A stretch of 64,000 nucleotides of DNA from Bacteroidaceae bacterium (GTDB lineage: Bacteria > Bacteroidota > Bacteroidia > Bacteroidales > Bacteroidaceae), in contig JAGASY010000109.1 of the NCBI GenBank assembly GCA_017621515.1, positions 1 to 64,000 on the forward strand, given 5' to 3'. Every line of letters begins with the position of its first letter. The stretch's first letter is position 1. The notes beneath the pieces were generated by a model, which did not search any database, was not told the DNA's origin, and saw nothing but the letters and a program-made list of their open reading frames with translations. The position numbers and the translations under genes are program-made. Positions 18,236-26,660 of the stretch are shown in pieces.

Positions 18236-19582
18236 TTATTCGAACATTTTGTTAAATTCGTCAACAGTCACATTCTTCTCTTCGAGTGTCACCTTTTCTT
18301 TGAGCGCAGCACCCAACTTGACTTCTATACATCTGTCAATCAGGTTATCCACAGTCTCTTTCTTCTTCATCATTTCCTTTACGGAATTGTCAAGATATTC
18401 CTCCGGGATGTTGAGCATACCATACTGAGCAAACTGCATTCTTGTCACTTCCTTGCCCATTTCTATCACATCGTTGTCGTCAACCTTGATGCCTGTCTGT
18501 TCAACAAGCTTCTCCTTGATGAGGTGCCAAGTGAGTTCTTCAATGTTTTTAGCATAGTTCTCTTCCACTTTAGATGCGTCCTTTGCGTTGGCAAGCAAGA
18601 TACGCTTGAGTTTCTCGTCTGGGAACTCCAATGCGCCGACCTTTTCCTTAAGATAGTTTCTCAAGTCGAGGATGAACTTATAGTCGCTGTCCTTCTTGAA
18701 CTGGTTGACAATAGCCTCCTTGATTTTTGTACGGAACTCTTCCTCCGACTTAACTTCTCCACCCGGATATACGGCATCGAACAATTCCTGATTCAATTCT
18801 CCCGGAACGAAACGTGTGATTTCGTTTATCTGGAAGTTGAAGTAGCCTTTATAGTCAGCTACTTTTTCTTTCTCTATCTTGAGCAATGAAGATATTTCCA
18901 CTTCGCTGTTGTCGTATGCAACAGAAGGGTTGAACTTGATGATGTCGCCAACCTTTGCTTCTGCAAACAAAGCTTTCTGATCGTCGTTCTTGAAATACTT
19001 AGGCAACATGACAACTGCTTCTACGCTCAGACCTTCTTCTTTAGAATTTCCTGCCTCGTCAAGCTCTGTAATCACACCCTTCACCATGTCGTTGTCCTGA
19101 TAAGACTCAACCTTGTCATAGCTGCCGCCACGCTGACGGTACATCATGATTTGGTTCTCTACCATATCTTCAGGTACTTCCACATTATAATAGTTGAGCT
19201 TGTCTTCGCTTGTGAGTTCCACTTCAAATTCCGGTGCAAGAGCAATTTCGAACTTGAATGTGAAAGTTTCACCTTCTGCAATGTTGATTCCGTTGTTCTC
19301 CACCATTGGGAGCGGTTCACCAAGCATGTTTACCTTGTTTTCGCGGATATAGTTGTAAAGACTTTCCTGAAGAACTTTGTTTACTTCTTCTGCGATGATG
19401 GATTTTCCGTACTGCTTCTTTATGAGTGCTGCCGGAACTTTTCCGGGACGGAATCCCGGCATATTTGCCTTTTTGCTAAAATCCTTGATGGCCTTTGCCA
19501 CATTTCCTTCATAGTCTGCCGGCTCTACAACTGCCGTTAGCACAGCGTTCAATTTGTCTGTGTTTTGCAATGAAATATTCAT
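18236..19582 (-). CDS. tig: Trigger factor
   Basis: Ribosome-associated chaperone and peptidyl-prolyl isomerase that meets nascent chains at the exit tunnel. 448 residues. The N-terminal ribosome-binding domain carries the signature GFRPGKVPAALI (residues 44-55), matching the family GFRxGKxP. The PPIase middle region is divergent, as is usual in Bacteroidetes, and the C-terminal chaperone arms are helical. It is transcribed before clpP but separated by a strong terminator. A TATTTTTG box at 19696-19703 on the minus strand is the likely promoter, giving a leader of about 105 bases. Confidence 0.93.
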   Translation of the reverse strand: MNISLQNTDKLNAVLTAVVEPADYEGNVAKAIKDFSKKANMPGFRPGKVPAALIKKQYGKSIIAEEVNKVLQESLYNYIRENKVNMLGEPLPMVENNGINIAEGETFTFKFEIALAPEFEVELTSEDKLNYYNVEVPEDMVENQIMMYRQRGGSYDKVESYQDNDMVKGVITELDEAGNSKEEGLSVEAVVMLPKYFKNDDQKALFAEAKVGDIIKFNPSVAYDNSEVEISSLLKIEKEKVADYKGYFNFQINEITRFVPGELNQELFDAVYPGGEVKSEEEFRTKIKEAIVNQFKKDSDYKFILDLRNYLKEKVGALEFPDEKLKRILLANAKDASKVEENYAKNIEELTWHLIKEKLVEQTGIKVDDNDVIEMGKEVTRMQFAQYGMLNIPEEYLDNSVKEMMKKKETVDNLIDRCIEVKLGAALKEKVTLEEKNVTVDEFNKMFE

Positions 19583-19695
19583 TCTTCTGCAATGTTTTTT
19601 TTATATAAATTCAGTTTTTTGTTTTTATCTGTTGTTGATAATGTGCCTGTGCGTGTATATTGTACATTTTCATGCGCTATAAGCACTATTTCGTG

Positions 19696-19703
19696 CAAAA
19701 ATA
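19696..19703 (-). promoter_or_regulatory. Putative -7 box of tig
   Basis: TATTTTTG on the minus strand. A TTG lies 20 bases further upstream (plus 19724-19726). Confidence 0.4.
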
Positions 19704-19764
19704 CGATTTTATCGGCTATCAGCCAATTTTCTGCACTAATTTTAAGATTTTATTACACATAGAG

Positions 19765-19794
19765 TTGGATTTTTGAGCAAACAATCTAATTTTG
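19765..19794 (+). promoter_or_regulatory. Promoter of the endonuclease/phosphatase-family gene
   Basis: TTGG from 19765, then TAATTTTG (19787-19794) with a 19-base gap after TTG. Start codon at 19817. Confidence 0.5.
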
Positions 19795-19816
19795 TGCTCA
19801 ATTTTATTTTGAATTT

Positions 19817-20833
19817 ATGTGGGTGAATAAAATTCTTTTGTGGCTTTGTGTGATGATGGGGGAGGCTGTCTGGATGTGTGCCGACAGTCAGGTTCCGTTC
19901 ACTGTGATGTCCTATAATTGTGAGAATGTGTTTGATACATGTCATGATGAAGGATATGAAGACTATGAGTTCCTGCCGGAAAGTAGTAAGCGATGGAGCC
20001 GTTCCCGGTTCTACCGTAAATTGAAAAACATTGGCAAAGTGGTGATGGCGGCAGACTCAGTTCGCCCTGTCGATGTGGTTTGTCTTCTGGAAGTGGAGAA
20101 CGATAGTGTGATGACTTGGCTTACCGCGCGTACTCCATTGCGGCATATTGGCTATAAATATATAATGACTGAATCGGACGACCCTCGCGGCATAGACATT
20201 GCGTTGATGTATTCACCGTTTACTTTTCGTCCGGTTGAGGTGCGCCGGCTTCGCCCGAAGATAGATTTGCGCACCCGGGATGTTCTTTTTGTTTCCGGAG
20301 TGGTGTGCAGTGGAGACACGTTGGATTTTTATGCCGTGCATTTGCCTTCGAAACTGAGTGGATTGCGGAGCGATGCGACCAGAGCTGCAATAGCGGAATG
20401 GATATGTGCCGATGTGGATTCCGTAATGCGTGTACGCAATAGACCTTATATTATAATAATGGGCGATTTTAATACTCCTGCCGCTTCATCCGTTTTCACG
20501 AAAGTAATGAAGGCGGAGAATGCCGGAAAGGTGAGCGATTATATGCCGTATTCTTTATATAATCTCATGGCGGGGCGAAAGCCCGGTTCTTATAAATACC
20601 GCAATCAGTGGAGCGTTATAGACCATATTCTTGTCAATGGCAATTTGCTTGCCGGCACCTCTTCTGTCCGTACTTCATATACCTCTTCCGGCATTTTGTC
20701 TCTCCCTTTCCTTTTGGAAAAGGATACTGTGTATGGCGGTTTGCGTCCCAAACGTACCTATCGTGGGTTCAAGTATTCTGATGGTTTTAGCGACCATTTA
20801 CCTGTGTATGTTCGTTTCTCAATAGACTTTTAG
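19817..20833 (+). CDS. Exported endonuclease/exonuclease/phosphatase family protein
   Basis: 338 residues with a hydrophobic N-terminus (MWVNKILLWLCVMMGEAVW) that should be a signal peptide. Family motifs are in order: SYNCENVFD (N-terminal metal ligand Asn), CLLEVEND (metal-binding Glu), GDFNTPA (catalytic Asp and Asn) and SDHLPVYV (general-base His). Members cleave phosphodiester bonds in nucleic acids or lipids. Export suggests a role in periplasmic or extracellular nuclease or phosphatase activity; the substrate is unknown. The gene stands alone, between tig and the noncoding repeat copy A. Confidence 0.88.
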   Translation: MWVNKILLWLCVMMGEAVWMCADSQVPFTVMSYNCENVFDTCHDEGYEDYEFLPESSKRWSRSRFYRKLKNIGKVVMAADSVRPVDVVCLLEVENDSVMTWLTARTPLRHIGYKYIMTESDDPRGIDIALMYSPFTFRPVEVRRLRPKIDLRTRDVLFVSGVVCSGDTLDFYAVHLPSKLSGLRSDATRAAIAEWICADVDSVMRVRNRPYIIIMGDFNTPAASSVFTKVMKAENAGKVSDYMPYSLYNLMAGRKPGSYKYRNQWSVIDHILVNGNLLAGTSSVRTSYTSSGILSLPFLLEKDTVYGGLRPKRTYRGFKYSDGFSDHLPVYVRFSIDF

Positions 20834-20883
20834 AGACTGTTGAAAATGGTTCGTTTCAGTTTCTAAGATATTGTGCTTGATTT

Positions 20884-21540
20884 TGACACTTTGATTTCCG
20901 TCTTCCGACGAAAATTAACATTTGAAACATTTGTTTACATTTAGGAAAAATCGTCTGTTTTTGCTAATGCGCTATAAATCAGCAGAATAACATTTTGAAA
21001 AAAGATGCCAGTTTTACCTTAAAAACTGATACTTCTGATTGAAATAGTAAATGCTTGATTTACTGTGTGTTAGCTTTGAAAATACTTGATTCATGTCAAT
21101 TCTTATTTCCCTTGCCTGTTTTTGTACGGATTTTTGGGCAAACAGAGAATTTTACATCCGTTAACACAAAATCCTGTGTTCAGCATTGTTTATTCCAATC
21201 CCAAGAGTTTTTTCAGCGACAGCGCGCTGAAAATTTCTCCAAACTACTAAGTTTTTAAAATTGTAGCGCACAGCAAATAAAATTACAGTGCGCCGTGAAG
21301 AAAAAAACAGTGCGCTGAAAATTTGAAAACTTACTACTTTTTTCCAGACGTTCTTTGCTGGGGATAAATAAATGTAAAAGAACCGCTCCAAAATGAAACA
21401 CTATTTCACATTTGAAAGCCGCTTTCAGAAATTTCAAAAATAAGCGTATTTTTCAACGAAACCTCCTCTCGCTCGGAAAAAGCCCGAAAAATCGCGTTTT
21501 TTTCGATTTTGAATGTTAAAATTTTGAAGTAACAAAAAGA
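20884..21540 (+). repeat. Long noncoding repeat, copy A
   Basis: About 657 bases that recur in reverse orientation at 33363-34021. From about 21010 on, the copies agree at roughly nine of ten positions with few gaps; the first 130 bases are more diverged. The core has spaced GCGC units: CAGCGCGCTGAAAATTT (from 21219), GCGCACAGC, ACAGTGCGCC and CAGTGCGCTGAAAATTT. Short reading frames inside are not conserved in length or in substitution pattern between copies, so I treat it as noncoding. No transposase is present. The rest of the gap (21541-21765) shows nothing else. Confidence 0.85.
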
Positions 21541-21765
21541 CACGAAAGTGTATGATTTTATCTCTTTTTGTTGCTATTTCTTGCGTTTTGATAACGTGGG
21601 CATTAAATCAAAAGTACGGGTTTTTAGGTGTTCCAGTGGGGAAACTCAACAGACTGTTCAGCTGTAAGCTTCCATATAAACACCCGAATACATCCACTTG
21701 CAAACAACAAAAAGATTGCAGGATGTTTGTCTCTTTTTGAGAAAGAGTGCTCTATAAAAATAATT

Positions 21766-21796
21766 GGGTACACCCACAAAATCTGTGAGTGTACCC
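21766..21796 (-). terminator. Terminator of the DPP-IV gene
   Basis: GGGTACACCCACA (21766-21778) pairs with TGTGAGTGTACCC (21784-21796) at 12 of 13 positions. A U-rich run follows on the minus strand. Confidence 0.75.
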
Positions 21797-21820
21797 ATAA
21801 GCATTGTTCAATAACCTTTC

Positions 21821-24019
21821 TTATTTCAACAAATGTTTGTCGAGGAAGTTTTCTATGCGTTTGAACAAGTGGCGACGAGTGTTCCCGCCATATATGCCGT
21901 GATTCCTGTTGGTATAGAACTGGCTTTCAAACTGTATGCCTTCCTGCACCATGCGCTCTGTGAGTTCTGCCATATTCTGAAAATGAACATTGTCGTCAGC
22001 ATAGCCGTGGCACAGCAGGATGTCGCCGTTGAGACGCTGGCAACGATGGAGAGGGGAAATGTCATAACCGTCGGAGTTCTCCTGTGGAGTACGCATGTAT
22101 CTCTCTGTGTATGCACTGTCGTAGAATCTCCAGTCGGTCACGGGAGCCACAGCTACACCGCAGCGGAACACAGGTCTTCCTTCACACATGGACATGATGG
22201 TGTTGAAGCCGCCGAAGCTCCATCCCCAGATGGCAATCCTCTCTTTGTCGATGAACGGAAGAGAAGAAAGGTAGATGGCTGTTTCAACTTGGTCTTTGGA
22301 CTCTTTGTCTCCCATTGTCATGTAAGTACATTTCTGGAAATCGGCTCCGCGTCCTCCAGTTCCGCGTCCATCGACACATACCACAATATATCCTTTCTGG
22401 GCAAGACGCTGTTCCCATATCAGTCCGCCGTAAAAGCCGTTGGCGAAAGAGTTGTGTACTTCCTGACTGCCCGGACCGCTATACTGGTACATCAGTACCG
22501 GATATTTTTTGCTGGCATTGAAGTCTTTCGGCTTTACCATCCATCCGTTAAGCTCTATGCCCTCTTGTGTCTTGAAAGAGAACAGTTCTGCTGTGCCGAG
22601 AGTGACAGAAGCAAGTTTTTTCTTTAGTTCTGCATTGTCTTCCAGCACTTTCAATTCTTTTCCTGCGGAAGAGTAGAGCGAGGTGACAGTAGGAGTGGTG
22701 ATGTTTGAATATGTGTTCAGGAAGTAGCGGCATCCTTTGCTGAATGTGGCGGCATTGAATCCCTTGTTGTGGGTGAGCAGTGTTTTTTTGCCTTTTGTAT
22801 CTACCTTATATATATATTGTTCGAGCGGACTGCCTTCGGTGCTTGAATAATAGAAGTTTTGTCCGGTGGCATCTGTACCGTAGAAGTTGGTAACCACGTA
22901 GTTGCCCTTGGTCAACTGCTTGACCAGTTGTCCTCCGATGGTATATAGATAGATATGTTGATAACCGTCACGTTCACTGAGAATGACGAACTTGTCGCGT
23001 GAGAAGTCTATGTTGTGGTAGAGCTTGGTATCTACATATTTGTCAGCCTGTTCGCGGACGGCGAGAGTGGCTACAGTAGAGCGAGGGTTCACCATATAGA
23101 TGTCCAGACGGTCTTGATGGCGGTTGAGCGTGAGAACTGCGAGCTTGTCCTTGTCGCCAGTGAATTGTATGCGTGGGATATATCCGTCTTCATCGAGAGG
23201 AACCTGCATGGTGCGGGTCACACGGCTCTTTATGTCGAATGTAAGCACGCTTACTTTTGAGTTGTCCTCGCCCGCTTTCGGATATTTGTATTCATAGTTG
23301 CCGGGATAAAGCTTGTATTCTGACATGGTAGGATTGCTTCCTTGATACATCGGGAATGAGAATGTCTTCACATTGGTTTCGTCGAAACGGATCCATGCCA
23401 GCATCTGGCTGTCGCTGCTGAAGTCGTATGCGCAGTTGAACTCAAATTCTTCTTCATATACCCAGTCCGGTTTGCCGTTGAGAATCTTATTCATTTCCCC
23501 GTCTTTGGTCACCTGACTTTCTGCATTGTTGTAGAGCAGCTTCACTAAGAACAGGTTGTTCTGACGCACAAAGGCAATCACGTTGCCGTCGGGAGAGAAT
23601 TTAGGGCACTCCTGTGCTCCGCCTTTTGACAACGGGGCGAGCGTTCTGTTCTTTACATTATATATATAATAGTCGGCAGTGTAAGAACGGCGATAAATTG
23701 CCTGCTTGTTTGTTTCGATAAGGATGGTTTTCTCGTCCGGCGACATGATATATCCGCTGAAACTTTCGAGTTTGTGGTTGCGAGCCGTAGAAATATCGAA
23801 CAAAGTTTCGATGGTCTCGCCAGTCTTGAACGAGCAGCGCAGAATTTGCTTGCCATCAGCACTGATTTGTGAATAACTTTCTCCGTCAGCCAAAGGACGT
23901 ATTCCTCTGATGCTGCGCTGACTGAATTTTCCATAGACTACATCTTCAAGTGTGATGTCTTGAGCGAGGGCGAAAAATGTGGCGAAAAAGCATAATGCCA
24001 CGGTTAGAAATTTCTTCAT
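21821..24019 (-). CDS. Dipeptidyl peptidase IV (S9B serine peptidase)
   Basis: 732 residues with signal peptide (MKKFLTVALCFFATFFALAQ). Removes Xaa-Pro dipeptides from peptide N-termini in the periplasm or at the cell surface. The N-terminal half is the eight-bladed propeller. The double-Glu substrate anchor is in DWVYEEEFEF. In the C-terminal hydrolase domain the triad is Ser in WGWSFGGFN (Tyr of the usual GWSYGG is Phe), Asp in GYADDNVHF and His in NRNHGIYGG. A TACTTTTG box at 24048-24055 on the minus strand is the likely -7 element. Confidence 0.93.
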   Translation of the reverse strand: MKKFLTVALCFFATFFALAQDITLEDVVYGKFSQRSIRGIRPLADGESYSQISADGKQILRCSFKTGETIETLFDISTARNHKLESFSGYIMSPDEKTILIETNKQAIYRRSYTADYYIYNVKNRTLAPLSKGGAQECPKFSPDGNVIAFVRQNNLFLVKLLYNNAESQVTKDGEMNKILNGKPDWVYEEEFEFNCAYDFSSDSQMLAWIRFDETNVKTFSFPMYQGSNPTMSEYKLYPGNYEYKYPKAGEDNSKVSVLTFDIKSRVTRTMQVPLDEDGYIPRIQFTGDKDKLAVLTLNRHQDRLDIYMVNPRSTVATLAVREQADKYVDTKLYHNIDFSRDKFVILSERDGYQHIYLYTIGGQLVKQLTKGNYVVTNFYGTDATGQNFYYSSTEGSPLEQYIYKVDTKGKKTLLTHNKGFNAATFSKGCRYFLNTYSNITTPTVTSLYSSAGKELKVLEDNAELKKKLASVTLGTAELFSFKTQEGIELNGWMVKPKDFNASKKYPVLMYQYSGPGSQEVHNSFANGFYGGLIWEQRLAQKGYIVVCVDGRGTGGRGADFQKCTYMTMGDKESKDQVETAIYLSSLPFIDKERIAIWGWSFGGFNTIMSMCEGRPVFRCGVAVAPVTDWRFYDSAYTERYMRTPQENSDGYDISPLHRCQRLNGDILLCHGYADDNVHFQNMAELTERMVQEGIQFESQFYTNRNHGIYGGNTRRHLFKRIENFLDKHLLK

Positions 24020-24123
24020 ATCAAGTATTTTTTATATTTTTTCGCCACAAAAGTAAACTTTTTATATGAAAACAAATCATAAAAGTTAGATTGATTGTTA
24101 ATAAAAGAAGAAAATGTAAGGAT

Positions 24124-24795
24124 ATGGATTGTAAGAGGAAAAAGATTTGTAGTACGTTTGTCTTGCTGTTTGTTTGCTGGGTATCCGCTGTGCTGTTGGG
24201 CGGATGCGGCGGCAATGATGTGCAAAACGAGACGCTTGCCGGCGGTGCATCGGAACAGCAACGGCAACTGGCTCCGCAGGACATATTGGCGCATATCAGA
24301 AAAAGTGCCGATATTGTGACAACGGAAGTGACTGTGCGCAAGATTGCACTCTATGATACGAGCAAAAGTGAACGCTTCTCGTGGAAAAATCCATCGACAT
24401 GGAAATATGGGGAGCGTAAATGTATTATTCCTATAGAGGTGCATATTAAATATGGATATGACTTGGCTGAGTTGGACATTGATGATATCAAGCTGACGGA
24501 CGACAGTACTGCAGTGGTCATATTGCTTCCGAAGCCGAAGATTATTGATGCAAGCTATAACACATATATTGACGAAGGGTCTGTGGTCAGTATCTCGACC
24601 GGACTCCGGTCTGAAATCGGACATGCGCTGGAAGAGGAGATTCGCCGGAAAGGGTATGAAGCGGTGCTGAAGGAAGACTTGACCGGTGTGATTGGTGACG
24701 ATGTGAAGCGGAATGCTCAGATACTGTTCGATTCCATTATTCGCAGCCTTGGCTTCAAGTCTGCTACGGTGATTACCCATGAGAATGTGAAATAA
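24124..24795 (+). CDS. DUF4230 lipoprotein
   Basis: 223 residues from the ATG at 24124, chosen because it gives a compact lipoprotein signal (Lys/Arg start, hydrophobic run, LLGGC). DUF4230 proteins have a Ser/Thr-rich first part and a region of alternating beta strands and helices; here KIALYDTSK, KCIIPIEVHIKYGYDL and ELDIDDIKL fit. The function of the family is unknown. The next gene is a paralogue 31 bases downstream, so they form an operon divergent from DPP-IV. Confidence 0.8.
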   Translation: MDCKRKKICSTFVLLFVCWVSAVLLGGCGGNDVQNETLAGGASEQQRQLAPQDILAHIRKSADIVTTEVTVRKIALYDTSKSERFSWKNPSTWKYGERKCIIPIEVHIKYGYDLAELDIDDIKLTDDSTAVVILLPKPKIIDASYNTYIDEGSVVSISTGLRSEIGHALEEEIRRKGYEAVLKEDLTGVIGDDVKRNAQILFDSIIRSLGFKSATVITHENVK

Positions 24796-24826
24796 AAAAA
24801 GGTGTGTTTGATATTATCTGCATGAT

Positions 24827-25501
24827 ATGGAAGAAAAAAATACGGAAAAGAAAAAGACATTCGGAACTCCGAATCGTTTTCTGCGCATGATGCGGAACGT
24901 GGCGGTGGCAAAGTGGAAGTTGACAATTGCCATGATTGCTGTGGTTCTGGTGATGATTGTGGTTGCGGTTGTGGTGGGGCAGTGCAGCTCTTCCGATGAA
25001 AAGCGTCCGGAGATTGTGATTGAAGATACTCCGATTCAAATAGAGGATATACGGCCAAAGGGCGAATTGTATGTGTGTACTTCCCTTGTCGAGGACTACA
25101 CGATAGAGCGTCGCACGGAAATGCATCTCGGCATATTGCCGGAAAAGCATTCGTGCATACAGATTTTGCGCCAGAAAATCAGTTACAGGATTGACCTCGA
25201 TAAGGTGCGTTATGTGCCTGATACGCTCAATGTGATGATTGTAGAAATGCCTTCTGTTGAATATACGGCATCAACTCAAAGTTCTCCTTTCATTTCTGAT
25301 GATGAGGATTACTGGATAAAGGAACTACCCAACACCAATGGGTTGAAGGCAAAAGTGGAACGTCAGATTCGCAGACGTTTCGATACGGATGCGAATCGAA
25401 AAAAGGCTGAGCGGTATGCTGAGGAAGCCTTGTCTGAGCTGTTGGGCAAGCTTGGTTATGAAGCACGTTTTAAACCGAGAGTGGAGCGGAAGCTCGAATA
25501 G
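24827..25501 (+). CDS. DUF4230 protein with N-terminal membrane anchor
   Basis: 224 residues. A basic N-terminus (1-30) is followed by one transmembrane helix (LTIAMIAVVLVMIVVAVVVG, about 32-51) and a periplasmic DUF4230 domain. The pattern ISYRIDLDKVRYVPDTL parallels KYGYDLAELDIDDIKLTD of the previous gene, which shows the common origin. One copy is lipid-anchored and the other inner-membrane-anchored, so the pair may form a complex across the periplasm; that is inference. Function unknown. Confidence 0.8.
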   Translation: MEEKNTEKKKTFGTPNRFLRMMRNVAVAKWKLTIAMIAVVLVMIVVAVVVGQCSSSDEKRPEIVIEDTPIQIEDIRPKGELYVCTSLVEDYTIERRTEMHLGILPEKHSCIQILRQKISYRIDLDKVRYVPDTLNVMIVEMPSVEYTASTQSSPFISDDEDYWIKELPNTNGLKAKVERQIRRRFDTDANRKKAERYAEEALSELLGKLGYEARFKPRVERKLE

Positions 25502-25560
25502 TGGAAACGCATGGCAAATGTGTGGTGTGGATTTGGACTGTGTAAATATACATGGATAGA

Positions 25561-25603
25561 AAGCCCTCTTAAAAACCGGTTTCTGGTTTTTAAGAGGGCT
25601 TTT
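25561..25603. terminator. Bidirectional terminator, 18-bp perfect stem
   Basis: AAAGCCCTCTTAAAAACC (25561-25578) and GGTTTTTAAGAGGGCTTT (25586-25603), 7-base loop. It separates the DUF4230 pair from the convergent response-regulator gene. Confidence 0.9.
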
Positions 25604-25694
25604 CGGATTTGAATGAAGATTCTCTTCCTGATTTGTAAATAAAGAGGTTAAGATTGGAGTTGATAGTATTTAATTCATTGGAACCTTGTTTTAT

Positions 25695-26426
25695 TTAGTT
25701 GTCTTGTGCTATTGTTTGGATGTTAGGAACCACCATTCTGAATCCTTTCCCGTGTATGTTGATAATCGAAATGTCCGGGTCTTTACTTAAATGTTTGCGA
25801 AGCTTTGATACATACACGTCCATTGAACGTGCATTGAAGTAAGTGTCGCACTTCCATAGTTTGATTAATGCATGACTGCGTGGGAGTATGCTGTTTGCAA
25901 AGCTGCAAAACATGGAGAGCAGTTCGCTTTCTTTATTTGTCAGGATGGTTGACTGTTCATTGAAAAGGAGTTGTCTCCTGTTGGGGATAAAAATGAATTT
26001 GCCTAATCTGATGGCGGCAGTCTTGTCGTCTGTCAGTGTCTTCGACCTGTGAAGTATTGCTTTGATTCTGAAAATAAGCTCTTTATAGTCAAGCGGCAGA
26101 GTCATGTAATCGTCTATTCCCGCTCTGTAAGCTTCTGCAATATCCTCTGCGGAAAAGACAGAACTTGTCATGATAATGGGAATATCAGGAGAAATCAGAC
26201 GTATCTCACTTATAGTATCTATCCCAAGATAGGCATTCGGCTGTATGTTAAGCACACAGATGTCATAGTGGTTTTCTGTCAATATTTTCCGGATGGGTAC
26301 TTCATCTGTATATCTGCCGCACGAGTATCCGTTTTTTATGAAATGTTGGTAGAAACTTTCGCCGCTCTTTTTATCGCTGCTCAAAAGCAGAATGTTTCTC
26401 TGAGTAGTCTGTACCTCTTTCATCAT
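25695..26426 (-). CDS. OmpR-type response regulator with degenerate receiver
   Basis: 243 residues: receiver domain (about 10-125) and OmpR/PhoB winged-helix DNA-binding domain (about 140-235, with SMDVYVSKLRKHL and IINIHGKGFRMV). The phospho-acceptor Asp is replaced: strand 3 reads CVLNIQP, with Asn60 where Asp is usual. The conserved Lys before Pro in loop 5 is also lost (YMTLPLD, Leu110-Pro111), and the N-terminal acidic pair is reduced to one Asp (LLLSSDKK). It should therefore act without standard phosphorylation. No histidine kinase gene adjoins it. An ATG at 26423 is an equally good start. Confidence 0.88.
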   Translation of the reverse strand: MMKEVQTTQRNILLLSSDKKSGESFYQHFIKNGYSCGRYTDEVPIRKILTENHYDICVLNIQPNAYLGIDTISEIRLISPDIPIIMTSSVFSAEDIAEAYRAGIDDYMTLPLDYKELIFRIKAILHRSKTLTDDKTAAIRLGKFIFIPNRRQLLFNEQSTILTNKESELLSMFCSFANSILPRSHALIKLWKCDTYFNARSMDVYVSKLRKHLSKDPDISIINIHGKGFRMVVPNIQTIAQDN

Positions 26427-26559
26427 GGTCTGTAATATTGAAGGTTATTGCTTTAGTCTGTTTTCATGGTGCAAAATTACATCGTCCGTTTTGCAATGCT
26501 GTTACACAAATAACAGATAAAAATACCAATATTACTGTTTTGAAAAGAGAAAGAAAATA

Positions 26560-26647
26560 GCGAGATTGTAAAATTATAAGGTGTTAAATATAAATGGGAT
26601 AAACAGATTATTATCCCTCATAGAACCTTATAACTTTACAATCTCGC
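26560..26647 (-). terminator. Long structured 3' element after gdhA
   Basis: GCGAGATTGTAAAATTATAA (from 26560) pairs over 23 positions, 22 matching, with the sequence ending ATCTCGC at 26647. The 42-base loop holds a second stem, GGGATAA with TTATCCC. U-rich sequence follows on the minus strand. Longer and more complex than a normal terminator. Confidence 0.75.
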
Positions 26648-26660
26648 CGCTTTATTGAAT

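Noticed and set aside
21055-21258. 67-residue frame in repeat copy A, with a longer counterpart in copy B (33587-33838)
   Set aside because: The frames differ in length, and most differences between copies change the amino acid, as expected of noncoding DNA.
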